Assembly: GCA_964200075.2 (NCBI GenBank) | Contig: CAXNAA020000474.1 | Coordinates: 1 to 21,012, forward strand | DNA: 21,012 bases | DNA from: Sphacelaria rigidula | Taxonomy: Eukaryota; Phaeophyceae; Sphacelariales | Reading direction: 5' to 3' | Shown: one piece after another, positions 9,359 through 17,575 of the stretch | Layout of the letters: each line of letters starts with the position of its first letter | Numbering within the stretch: position 1 is the first letter of the stretch | The notes under the pieces: model-generated | What the model was told of the DNA's origin: nothing | What the model saw: only the letters and a program-made list of their open reading frames with translations | Databases searched by the model: none | Made by a program: the position numbers and the translations under genes

Positions 9359-9966
9359 CGCACGGTATGATCCTGTACTGGACTGTACGGTACCGTCCAG
9401 GACACCACTATACCGTGCAGATACGTGTGGTGGCCTATGTACTACAGAGTTAGCGCGACGGCGTTCACTATACGAATGGCTAAACAGTGTGGATGCCTGT
9501 CAGTTTAGATATAAGGGGATTCACATACCATCATGCAGCGGAGTGAGGTAGATCGTTATATGCAGTCATGACCAGCAACCAAGTAACAACTCAAAATAGC
9601 CACAGCTCGAAAATAACAGACCGGTTTGAACGGGAGTATTCTCACACCATGATCTGTTCGAACGTTGCTCTCCCGCATGTTTTTGTTGCTAGCATTGGGT
9701 AAACACATCTGCCCCCCTGCTGCCCGTGCACAGTGGTCGAAATTCATAGGCGACGTATACGTATATAACGATCGACCTCACTCCGCGGAATGCCGGTATA
9801 TAATACCCCCATATGTCTAAACGGACAGGCATCCATATTTTTAGCCATGCGTATAGTGCATGCTGTCGCGCTAACTCTGTAGTATATAGGCTACCACACG
9901 TATCTGCACGGTATGGTGGTGTCCTGGACGGTATCGTAGAGTCCAGTACAGCGTCATACCGCGTTT
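9359..9966. mobile_element. Long foldback element with about 205-bp inverted arms, family C
   Basis: The left arm, about 9359-9562, and right arm, about 9761-9966, are inverted repeats at about 85-90% identity. They surround a unique centre of about 200 bp (9563-9760). Shared landmarks include GGTATGA at the outer ends, GTGCAGATACGTGTGGT, GAGTTAGCGCGACGGCG-like and GAGTGAGGTAGATCGTTATAT-like words. Each outer end is itself an imperfect hairpin of about 57 bp, for example 9361-9417, bounded by CACGGTAT and ATACCGTG and containing the palindrome ACGGTACCGT. No transposase frame exists in the arms or centre, so it is non-autonomous. Confidence 0.9.
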
Positions 9967-10038
9967 GTGTGTCGCTATTCCATCTATTCTGAACGCCAGT
10001 CTACATTTTTCCGTACATTGGGCGAATCAGCAGGGCAC

Positions 10039-10148
10039 GGGTGGCCACTGGGGTGCTTGTAACCTCAAATTTGGATGTTAACGTAAAGACCTTGTGCAAC
10101 GTCCGTAACCGCCAAATTTGAGGTTGCAGGCATCCCAGTGGTCACCCC
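10039..10148. mobile_element. Short foldback/MITE-like element, family D
   Basis: Arms 10039-10074 and 10112-10148 are inverted repeats of about 36 bp at about 90% identity. They run from a GGGTGGCCACTGGGG-type end to a shared inner AACCTCAAATTTGG. The loop of about 37 bp has no coding capacity. The element lies about 70 bp from family C and about 30 bp from the tail of the minus-strand SINE-like sequence, and so belongs to a dense cluster of small insertions. Confidence 0.85.
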
Positions 10149-10174
10149 TGGGGTCACACAGGAGGAAGGTAAGC

Positions 10175-10470
10175 ACAGGAGTTTTGATTTGATCTGATCT
10201 GATTCGATCTGATCTGGTTTGATTCTCCACCTTCCTTAATCTGCGGTGATCGCCTTCTTTTTGATCGCAAGAAAAATCCAGCGGTCTCTTTCCCTCGTCC
10301 ACTGTGACGTCGAATTTTATGTATCCACGATATTATGCAGCTTTCCAATGTTGGACACGATGTGGAAAACAAACAGATCGTGGGACTGTATCGAAGTTCG
10401 GACCCACGACCCAATCGTCGAAAGGCTCCGGAGTCATCAACTGAGCCACCGGGGCGACCGGCCTCGGATC
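10175..10470 (-). mobile_element. tRNA-derived SINE-like element, minus strand
   Basis: On the minus strand an A-box match (TGGCTCAGTTGA) lies at 10448-10437, and a degenerate B-box (GGGTCCGAACTTC, about 9 of 13 against the usual T-arm) lies near 10405-10393. The spacing of about 35 bp is right for a tRNA head. A body of about 170 bp follows, then a simple-sequence tail of GATCA-type units at about 10224-10184, as SINE 3' ends often have. Stem pairing is too poor for a functional tRNA. The head resembles the plus-strand copy at 8285. No target-site duplication was found by eye. Confidence 0.5.
10184..10224. repeat. GATCT-type microsatellite
   Basis: A run of about eight imperfect (T)GATCT/GATTT units. 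Read on the minus strand it forms the probable tail of the SINE-like element. An AGGAAGGT word to the left and its complement to the right could pair around it. Confidence 0.75.
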
Positions 10471-10474
10471 TAAA

Positions 10475-11380
10475 ATGATGAGATACCCCACCATATCTAC
10501 TGTATTGCTCCACACCCTGGAAAATAGACGGCATCTATTGTAATACAACATAATCTGCTGCAGTAAATACCAGTATTGTCGTCCATAACGGCCATCGATC
10601 ACCAAGTGTCTCGTTCTATTGTCATCGGCAATGTCTACAGATAGACCAGTTTCCGATGCATTTGTCCGAGCAGCAGTCTTGTGTGGCCTTACACCGAATA
10701 TAGTGCAGCCGTGTAATGAAGAGCTGTAGTGCTATATTGCAAGGATAAAGCTTGCAATCCAAGGGCACAGGCTCACGAGGCAATTGTGTATCAGTCAGGC
10801 TGCCACAGCCTGCAAGTGCTGCACACACGTTCAGCAATCAAATGTCAGACGGGTTTTCACGCGATGGTTCTCAACTCCTCCTTGATTGTCTTGTTTCTAA
10901 CTCCAGTATCCAATCAATCAATCCATTCCAAACCAGTCAATAGGTCTCACCGATGTTTAGACTTCTCTTGCTGGAGAGCAATAGGGTGGCGATGGGTAGT
11001 GAGAGAGGGGTGCGGCAGGGTTCCAGGAGGAACGAAGCCGTCACCATCTCTCTCATATACAAGTTCATATTCGTACCCGACCAACTCTGAACAGACCTGC
11101 AGTCTTGGCTACCGAAACACCAGAAGGCAAATAGCCAGACTCGACAACGGATCTGAAGCGTCATGACAACAGGCTGATATGCGTCTTCATGACACTAACC
11201 CACCTAGACGAACCTTTACTACAGTTGCGAGGATTTATCCTCAAAGCAGCGAAAACTAAGGTTTTTCTTTACTCGTAAAGTCATGAGCGGCGAATAAAGC
11301 ATACCTGAAGGAACACTCCCGTACCTAGCACTCCCGTACCAACAATCCTGTACCCACTCCCACACCTTAAAAGGAGGGAA
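10475..11380. other. Gene-less stretch with no recognisable feature
   Basis: Frames up to about 145 codons exist (10729-11166 plus) but show no domain, no sustained codon bias and no neighbour support. Small items are a hairpin TTGCAAG/CTTGCAA near 10737-10757, a short CAAT repeat near 10910, a GAGGA/TCCTC hairpin near 11230 and a repeated CACTCCCGTACC word near 11312-11345. A 3' LTR of the retroelement could lie here or further left, but cannot be recognised without the 5' copy. Confidence 0.4.
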
Positions 11381-11492
11381 TCATAGACTGCTTCGAGGAG
11401 CAGAAAAAACTGCTCCGAAACGCGGAAGCACAAACTGCTTCGGCGTGCTAGCAATCAACGAAGAAGCACAAATTGCTTCGGCGTCCTAGCAA
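11381..11492. repeat. 38-bp tandem repeat with self-complementary words
   Basis: Two 30-bp units, 11425-11454 and 11463-11492, are 38 bp apart and differ at two positions. Each reads GAAGCACAA, A/T-TTGCTTC-like, then GGCGT-CTAGCAA. GAAGCA and TGCTTC within a unit can form a small hairpin. A related word pair (CTGCTTCGAGGAGCAG) lies just upstream at about 11388-11403. It ends about 8 bp before the inverted-repeat element. Confidence 0.75.
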
Positions 11493-11499
11493 AATTTGA

Positions 11500-11752
11500 G
11501 AGTCATCCTACGATACGGGGGTGGGGGGTATTCGGTTGCACGAAAAAAGAGGCTCATAAGTGTGTCAAGCGACCTGCCACACTTGCGTTGCGCTTGTGTC
11601 TGGTTTCAGACTGTGTCAGGCAGTATGGATGATTGTTATTAATCCACAACAAGCTCGTTCGAACAACCTTTGCTGCTTTCAACGACGATTTGACTCGAAC
11701 TTTCAGGCAAGAAGTGGCCCAAAATACCCCCCCCCCTATCGTAGGATGACTC
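11500..11752. mobile_element. TIR element of about 250 bp, family E, copy 1 (complete)
   Basis: The outer ends are a perfect 16-bp inverted repeat: GAGTCATCCTACGATA at 11500-11515 and its complement at 11737-11752. Each is followed inward by a G/C homopolymer stretch. The body aligns with copy 2 (15269-15507) through words such as TGCTTTCAACG and GTGGCCCAAAAT. No transposase frame is present, so it is a non-autonomous DNA element (MITE). It sits between the 38-bp repeats and the 41-bp repeats at the downstream side of the retroelement. Palindromic flanks (TCAT/ATGA) make the exact end and duplication ambiguous. Confidence 0.88.
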
Positions 11753-11773
11753 TTGAGGAGGGGGAAACAGGGA

Positions 11774-11937
11774 GGTACAACAGGGAGCAGAGCTCTAACC
11801 TGGGGGAAGCCAAAGGTACAACAGGGAGCAGAGCTTCAACCTGGGGAAATCAAAAGGTACAACAGGGAGCAGAGCTTCAACCCGGGGAAATCAAAAGGTA
11901 CAACAGGGAGCAGAGCTTCAACCTGGGGGAATCCAAA
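11774..11937. repeat. Four-copy 41-bp tandem repeat
   Basis: Units at 11774-11814, 11815-11855, 11856-11896 and 11897-11937 each start GGTACAACAGGGAGCAGAGC and differ at only a few positions in the second half. The period is not a multiple of three, so each open frame passes through three different peptides. That argues against a protein repeat. The block lies in the presumed 3' untranslated part of the retroelement. The strong similarity among units shows the expansion is recent compared with the decayed pol gene. Confidence 0.95.
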
Positions 11938-12329
11938 GGTGGTAAAAACTGCAAGACCGAAAATCTGGAAATCGGTGATCCAACGAGATCGAGCGCCAGT
12001 TGAAGGGGATACTATAGCTCCAGTAGTCGTAGGTAGTGGTCGTCTCAGTAATTCTTGATCGTCGTCCGATGTAGGTCGCGCTGTTGTGGTGTCGTAGAAG
12101 AGAATCCTGGTGAAGAAGGGAGGGCAGACAATGCTAGCGGAGAAAATGGGGGTGGGGCAACAGTCGCGACAAAGAAGCGTTATCCAAAGCGGGGCGTGGA
12201 CGTCGTGGGCGTGGTCGATGTTGCGCTGGAGACCGCGGCGAAGTCTCTTGGACATGAGGCGCTGGAGACACCAGGATCCACGTGGTGCAGATGGGCTGGT
12301 GGTGTATAGCGCTGGCCGAAGCTTGAGCT
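11836..12329 (-). pseudogene. Frameshifted C-terminal tail of pol and 3' region
   Basis: The integrase frame stops at 12330. A different minus frame, open from about 12300 and continuing through 12255-11836, begins with a plausible continuation (ALYTTSPSAPRGSWCLQ, then RLRRGLQRNIDHAHDVHA). This suggests that the original pol tail ran to about 12180 and was separated by a one-base change near 12320. Below about 12180 the frame loses coding character and then enters the 41-bp repeats, where the ORF is an accident. No enzymatic role can be assigned. In related elements this part follows the chromodomain. Confidence 0.45.
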
Positions 12330-14018
12330 TTATGTGTCGACCGAAATCAGGTTAGCGGAGTGGGTCTGACCCAACCACCAGAGGTCGTCTCTGCCTTTGA
12401 ACCAAAGGTAGCTGCCCTTGGACAGGAGTCGCTGGTTCGCGAAGAACTTTGTCTTACAAGTCTTGGTGGATACAAGTTCATAACCATCGGCGACGAAGCG
12501 TAGTCTCTGATTGCGGTGAAGTTTGCGGGCTGCTGCGCCACGACGCATGTTGCGATATTTCTTGTTGTGAGCAAGATGCTGATGTTGGGATTGCGTCCAG
12601 TAAAGGAGGATTGCATGGCGGTGCAATTGCAGGTCGGATTCGCGTTCCCGAGACGCTCTCCGAAGACGGTGCCAATGTGTCTTATACATGACAGCGATCT
12701 TGCCTCCTCGACCACGGGTTTTCTGGTGGCCGGGAATGGAGGACACGGTCAATCGAAGGGGCTGTGCCGTCACGTCGTCGGTTGTAACGTGGTACGCCGG
12801 GGACTTGGTCGAGTAGCTGTTGAGATCATACTGTGTGAGTCCGGCAGACAGGTACTTAGGCATGTCACGTGTACCATGCGGGTTCGTGCAGGGTTTGCAT
12901 CTGTGCATGGAGACGCGGGGTTTGGTGTCTTTGCCCTGGAAATCGCGAGGCAAGTCGAGATAGAGCAGTTTGTCACCAACAGGTTTATCATCCGGTGATG
13001 ATGACGATGGTCCGACTGTCAGGATCTGGAATAGGCCTGTCCACTTGAGGGACAACTTCGTCTGCAAAATTGTTCCGTTGGCTGCCTTGCTGGTGCCTTG
13101 GTGGATGATCGACAAACTGTTGTAGATCCAAACCCAATCACCAACTTTCCAGCTAGGGCGTTTGTGCATGAGGTTGTAGAGAGCAGTGTTAGATCTCTCT
13201 AGGCGCGAGGCGTTGATAGCATGTTGTTCGTGCACGAGGGTAAACGTTCTGCGTCGTCGTGAATGCGCTAGCTCGTGGTAGGATATCTGATTATGATCCA
13301 ACCCTTGGTGTTCACCGAACTTGTGTCGTTCAAACACGGTGATGGGCAGTCGAGGGTAACGTCCAAGATGGAGTTCGTTCGGAGAAAGGCCTGTGGCGGC
13401 GTTGACCGAGTTGTTGTAGGACAACATGATGTGCGATAGATGTAGGTCCCAGTCATTTTGACGGTCATTGATAACCATGGAGAGCATGTGGGCCATGGTG
13501 TGATTAGCTCGTTCAGTACCATCGTTACCGCTCGGGTGGTAGGCGCTCGTGGCAACCTTGCGGATGCCCAGGAGTTTGTAAAGCTCATGAGAGAGATCTG
13601 AGCAAAATTGCCGACCATTGTCTGAAAGGAGTCGCTTTGGGCAACCGTAGTGCTTAATGTAATCGTGGACCAGTATGTCGGCCGTTCCGGCGGCAGTGAA
13701 ATCTGCGGCGGTTACCGCGTACATGGACGCGTGGCGGCTAAAGCGGTCAGTGAAGAGTAAGATGTCGGTGTTGCCGCGACCTGTGGTCGGTAGAGGGCCA
13801 AATTAGTCAAAGGACACAAGGTGGCCGGGCTCGTCGAGGAGTCGCATAGAGATACCGGGCCAGCGTACTGGCTGTCGTGAAGTGTTTCGGGCTCGGCATT
13901 TGAAGCATCGCCGAGTCCAGAAACGGGTTGAGATTTCCATGCCAACTCACCAGTAGAAGCGTTCCAAGAGCGCGAGGGTGCGGGTGACGCCAAGGTGACA
14001 TGACAAGTCTGTGTGGCA
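12330..14018 (-). pseudogene. Integrase with chromodomain-like tail (two stops)
   Basis: One minus frame runs from about 14018 to 12330 and is broken by TGA at 13949-13947 and TAA at 13805-13803. An HHCC zinc-binding module is visible: two His at 14015-14013 and 13997-13995, and CFKC at 13907-13896. The catalytic acids are all present: Asp at 13748-13746 (TDRFSR), Asp at 13622-13620 (SDNGRQF) and Glu 36 residues on (GTERANHT), the D,D-35-E pattern. A GPY/F-like module (LKWTGLFQILTVG) follows. About 40 residues at 12713-12591 resemble a chromodomain (IAVMYKTHW, then ERESDLQ, then AILLYW). A Trp-rich segment (LWWLGQ) near 12370 closes the frame. The role would be insertion of retroelement DNA, with the chromodomain steering target choice. 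The longest open part is 464 codons from ATG 13724. Confidence 0.93.
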
Positions 14019-14890
14019 GCCTTTCATGACCCAGGGGAGCCTTAAATAATGGGACATATATGCGCGTTGGTTCGTCATCGAGTAGTCGTGCGGTGCGTCC
14101 CGTGGTTGAGGCGACAATTGCGCCTGTCAAAGGCGTGGGCCGTCGCACGAGTAGTTGCACACCTTCATTCGTAGTAAAAAGGGTGCCTTTACGCACTAGC
14201 TCGTATACGTCAGAAATAACTGGTGGTGGCAGTGTGCCAACCGGGGCCAGAAGTGTCGATGGAAAAGGGACTGGACAGTCGAGTTGTAAATACCGGATGG
14301 CTGCGCGACATAGGGGTTCTGCGTTTTGTTCGCGAGCCTAATCGCGGTGGGAGTAGCTGGCGAGAAACTCGCGTAGTTGACCTTCCGCTGGCGAGCCGAC
14401 CAAACATGGTGGGGCAGGCGGCGGGGGAATAGGCGGCGGGGCGGAAATGCCGACGTCAATATCTGCCCCGGAGGCCGGAGTCAAGTCGTCAGCGCCGTGC
14501 TCGGCAGCGGGGTTGTATCCGTGCGAGGCGGAGATTGTCCGCGGCGCGTGGCGCACGGTGCATAAGATTTCGCGGAGCTTTGCGTGTTGGTCCATGGAAC
14601 TTGTGCTGGGTGGCTCATAGAGGTTGCAGGTGTTGTCGGTGGCGGCGGGGCACTCGGTGTGGTGCGGGCGGCAGACCGGGAGTACATGTTGTCGGAGACA
14701 AGGTGGGTGACTGGAGGTGACTCCGCGAAGAGTTTTGCGCGAGTACCGAAAGTGCGGAAATCGCCAAAATTGGAGGTAGTGGGTGCTACCCCCCGAAGAC
14801 GGCGTCATATGGTAGGGGGCGAGGTCCTCCCATATGCATACCGGTTTCCGAGCACTGGAGGTCGAGGGCGTAAGCCGGCGTTGAAAAACG
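14019..14890 (-). pseudogene. RNase H to integrase linker, frameshifted
   Basis: Three minus frames succeed one another (14916-14338, 14459-14196, 14196-13807). Together they look like one disrupted linker. The first carries a Pro-rich stretch (APPPIPPPPAPP) at about 14420. The last carries RKGTLFTTNEGVQLLVRR and, near 14060-14030, IYVPLF followed by a shift into the HHCC frame. Such a segment normally joins RNase H to the integrase zinc finger. No enzymatic motif is present. The evidence is position, orientation and the smooth hand-over into recognised domains on both sides. Confidence 0.7.
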
Positions 14891-15740
14891 TCTAATCGCA
14901 TAAATTCCAGGTCCATCGGGTTCCGTTAAACGGCAAGCCGGGCTGGAATCTGCGGCCGTAGGCGGCAGAGGTAGGCGGGAACGAAGGTCAGCGTTCCCGT
15001 TGGTTTTGACTGGACGGTGCTTAATGGTATACTGGTATGCTGTTAAAAACTTGAACCTTCGTTGTACACGAGGTTTGTGTTCGCCAACCTTGGCGGGTTG
15101 TTCAAGTGCTCCGTGATCCGTACAGATGTCGAAGGGCACGTGAAACAGATATCGCCGAAGGCGCTTAATGGCCCAAGTGATTTCTCCGCCTTCCGATTCT
15201 ACCGGGTTCCAACTGGCCTCGTTGGGCAGGGCAGCACGGCTGATATAGAGGATGGATCGGAGCCGAACCATGCTACAATAGGGGTGGTGTTCGATTCCAC
15301 GAAAAATTGTGCTCACAGATGCGTCAAATGACCTAAAACACTCGCGGTGCGGTTGTATTTGGGTAAAAACGGCGTAGAGCATCATGAATGTGCGTTATTC
15401 ATCGGGAGCCAGCGCGTTCAAACAACTGTTGACTGCTTTCAACGGCGATTGAAGGGGAATTTCGTGGAAGAAAGCGGCCCAAAATTCCCCCCCCCTATCG
15501 TAGCATGTCTCAGCCATCAACCTGAGGTTGATTTAAAACTCCTCCAAATCCGTTTGTGCTGGCGTCAGTGTGAAGTTGGAAAAGGCGGGAGCCATCTTGT
15601 ACTGCCTCCCAATCAGGAAAGCAAAGTACGGGCTTTTCGGTGAGCGTCTTGAGTAATTCGCGGGTGATATGATACATATCGGTTGTGAAAGTAAACACGG
15701 CTCCTTTCTTGAGTACCCCAGCAAGGGGGCGAATCCGTTT
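14890..15740 (-). pseudogene. RNase H domain, interrupted by a TIR element
   Basis: The domain is in two pieces. The first, in the frame ending at 15510, has the thumb/connection and LHTDASTNGFGG, with the first catalytic Asp at 15566-15564. The second, in the frame from about 15268 leftwards, has the remaining acidic residues: PVESEGG at about 15200, CTDH with Asp at 15118-15116, and NADLRSR with Asp at 14989-14987. All four acids of the D-E-D-D set are therefore visible. Between the pieces lies family E copy 2. The net insertion of 235 bp accounts for the change of frame. A TGA at 15512-15510 precedes the insertion. RNase H removes the RNA strand during reverse transcription. Confidence 0.92.
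15269..15507. mobile_element. TIR element, family E, copy 2, inside RNase H
   Basis: The ends CATGCTACAATAG (15269-15281) and CTATCGTAGCATG (15495-15507) are inverted repeats with one mismatch, followed inward by G-rich and C-rich runs. The body aligns with copy 1 (11500-11752) in the same orientation. CATG at both ends is a candidate four-base target duplication, although it is palindromic. The distance between the two CATG copies is 235 bp, and removing that length puts the two RNase H halves in the same frame. This identifies the element as a later insertion into the retroelement. Confidence 0.93.
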
Positions 15741-16480
15741 AGATAAAATTCGGCAAAACACTGCGGTAGTAGGATAGCCCGCCCAACAATGAGCGGAGTT
15801 GAGAAATGTTAGTTGGCATCGGCAAGTCAGTCATCGCCTTGACTTTGTTTGTATCCGGATGCAGGCCTGCTGGCGAAATGGAATGCTCCAAGAAACCCAA
15901 GTCAGTCGCACCAAGGCGAACTTTGGATGGAGACTGTTTTAGATCGTGCGTGCGTAGGCGAGAGAGAAATTCTCGTGGAGTGCGTATATGTGCAAAAGGT
16001 GAGGCATCAAAAGCGATAGCATCATCTAGGTACATGATGATGTGCTCGAGGCCCTCGGTAACGCGTTGCACTAAGCGTTGAAATCATCCCGGGGCAGCGG
16101 CGGCGCCTTGTGGCATTCGAAGCCACTCATAGAGTCCGGACGAGGTACAAAAAGCCGTCAGTGGGACTGTGTCAGGATGTATAGCGTTCTGAAAAATCCA
16201 GAACCGAGGTCGAAGGTGCTGAATATTTTGCCTTCGCCTGAGGAGTCGAAGGCTTCATCAATGCGGGGGATTGGAAGTTTGCCGACTACAGTGACGCGGT
16301 TCAACCGTTAATAATTCACGGTTATGCGTACGTTTCCATCCTCTTTGGGGACGACCACAAGGGTCGAGGCCCAAGGAGAGGAAGAATGTTGTATTAGTCC
16401 CGCTCCCAAATACGCATCCAAGATGGCGTTAACTTTCTTGTTGAGGGTTGGGTTTGTTTGGTATGGCCGAGAAGAAATCG
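15739..16480 (-). pseudogene. Reverse transcriptase fingers and palm, broken
   Basis: Recognisable pieces in order: KKVNAILDAYLGAGLIQ (about 16440), SPWASTLVVVP, VGKLPIPRIDEAFD, FSTFDLGSGF with the first catalytic Asp at 16211-16209, LRMPQGAAAAPG, and the YLDD box at 16032-16021 holding the other two Asp. After it come GFLEHSISPAGLHPD and LRSLLGGLSYYRSVLPNF, typical of Ty3/gypsy thumb/connection. Breaks are a frameshift upstream of 16440, TAA at 16310-16308, a one-base shift at about 16195, TGA at 16086-16084, and a shift at about 15750 in a T-run. All three catalytic Asp remain, so decay has been by nonsense and indels. The product would have copied the element RNA into DNA. Confidence 0.95.
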
Positions 16481-17050
16481 GCGAGACACCGGGTTGGAGG
16501 GTAACCTCAAAGGGCAGTGCTTTGCAATGCCCAAGATCCGTCTTGGATCGGGAAACCAGTCTTGGTACTGTAGCAGGACATCACTGAGTTCTTGGATGAC
16601 TGCCGGTTTCCAGCCGGGCCCATGAAGATCAAAATTGATATCACGCATGTGTGGCGGCAGTTGCTTCCACAAGTGCAAGAAACTATTCCGAGAATCTGGT
16701 GATAAGCGTTGAAGCACTTCAGCAGGAGGATCGGAATTTGACTGGGCAGGATCCACGGTGTGGACCTGGGGTAAAGTCGTAGAGGCGAGGTCGAAATAGG
16801 GTTCATCGACACAATGTTCTGACTTCGCCGGAGATGTGGCGTTTGGCGTGGCAGGCTCTGTGACGCACGTCTCGAGTGGGACGTGCATCAGGGGAGAAGC
16901 GGCGATTCCTCGAATGTCGCCGGGTTCCAAGTTGGCATGAACCGTAAGAGGGAGGAGCTGTTGTCCCACCGAGACAAAATGTTCTGTGTCGGCTGGTGCG
17001 CCAATACGGGGTAATATTTTGGCAAGATAGTGGCCCGTAAGTGCTGGCAT
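16394..17050 (-). pseudogene. Protease-RT connector and RT N-terminus
   Basis: This is a 218-codon open frame. The first part (HYLAKILPRI, then LLPLTVHANLEPGDIRGIA) is the extended segment that joins protease to RT in this family. The second part has SFLHLWKQLPPHMRDI and ELSDVLLQYQDWFPDPRRILG, which matches the short helix usually found just before RT proper (a VLxxYxDVF-like motif). The frame then drifts out of register with RT and ends at 16394. It lies between the protease GRD motif at 17290 and RT at 16440 on the same strand. Confidence 0.8.
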
Positions 17051-17120
17051 GCCATTTCGGGGAACTAGTGCAACTTCAAGAATTTGGGGGTCGTCGGAGA
17101 GTGTAATACCAACGCTACCG

Positions 17121-17575
17121 TTATATCGTAGGTGGTAAGCAGCTCCGGTTGCTTAAGGATTCTTCCGATAAGCCAGGGCGCCGTGGAGAGTACCGAAGTG
17201 CTCGAGGTTGAATTCTCCTCGCGGCGTGGAATGAGGTTAGTGGTGAAGGCGTGCGGTAGGTGCGTTTATTAAACCGCATATAGCTATCTCTGCCCAATAA
17301 TGTGGCGTGATGCATTGTGCTATCGGGGACAAGGTATGCCCAGACTACCAGGCTGGCAGATCGAGTGGTGTTGTGAAAGAATTATACACTGAGACGTACG
17401 GATTAACGTGTCGTCAGTGGCGCGGCAGAATCACCGAAACCGCCCCACACGCGAAGTTTGGTGGCGGTTTCCCAAGCTGCAGTAGCAGCGCCAGTCTGCT
17501 TCATGTGTTTTCATGTTGATTCTCGAATAAACGTTTGCGGGCTGTCGTTGTCCAACAAGGATACGTATTTCGTAG
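17121..17575 (-). pseudogene. Retroviral-type aspartic protease with altered active site
   Basis: The active-site loop reads KYVSLLDNDSPQTFI, with DND at 17552-17544 where aspartic proteases have DTG or DSG. The flanking hydrophobic-hydrophobic-D and SPQTFI context is otherwise right. A TGA follows at 17513-17511, then coding-like sequence (TATKLRVWGGFGDSAAPLTT) up to another stop near 17404. The second hallmark, hydrophobic-hydrophobic-GRD, is present as ATLLGRDSYMRF with GRD at 17294-17286. The enzyme would cut the Gag-Pol polyprotein. Loss of the catalytic triad means this copy could not process itself even without the stops. Confidence 0.85.

Noticed and set aside
10385-10470. Functional minus-strand tRNA gene.
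   Set aside because: The B-box is degenerate and the acceptor stem does not close. The attached body and simple-repeat tail fit a SINE better.
11560-12058. Plus-strand ORFs with repeated GTTGSRA and YNREQS peptides that might be a repeat protein.
   Set aside because: The 41-bp period is not a multiple of three, so frames rotate through the repeat. They also run across the TIR element end.
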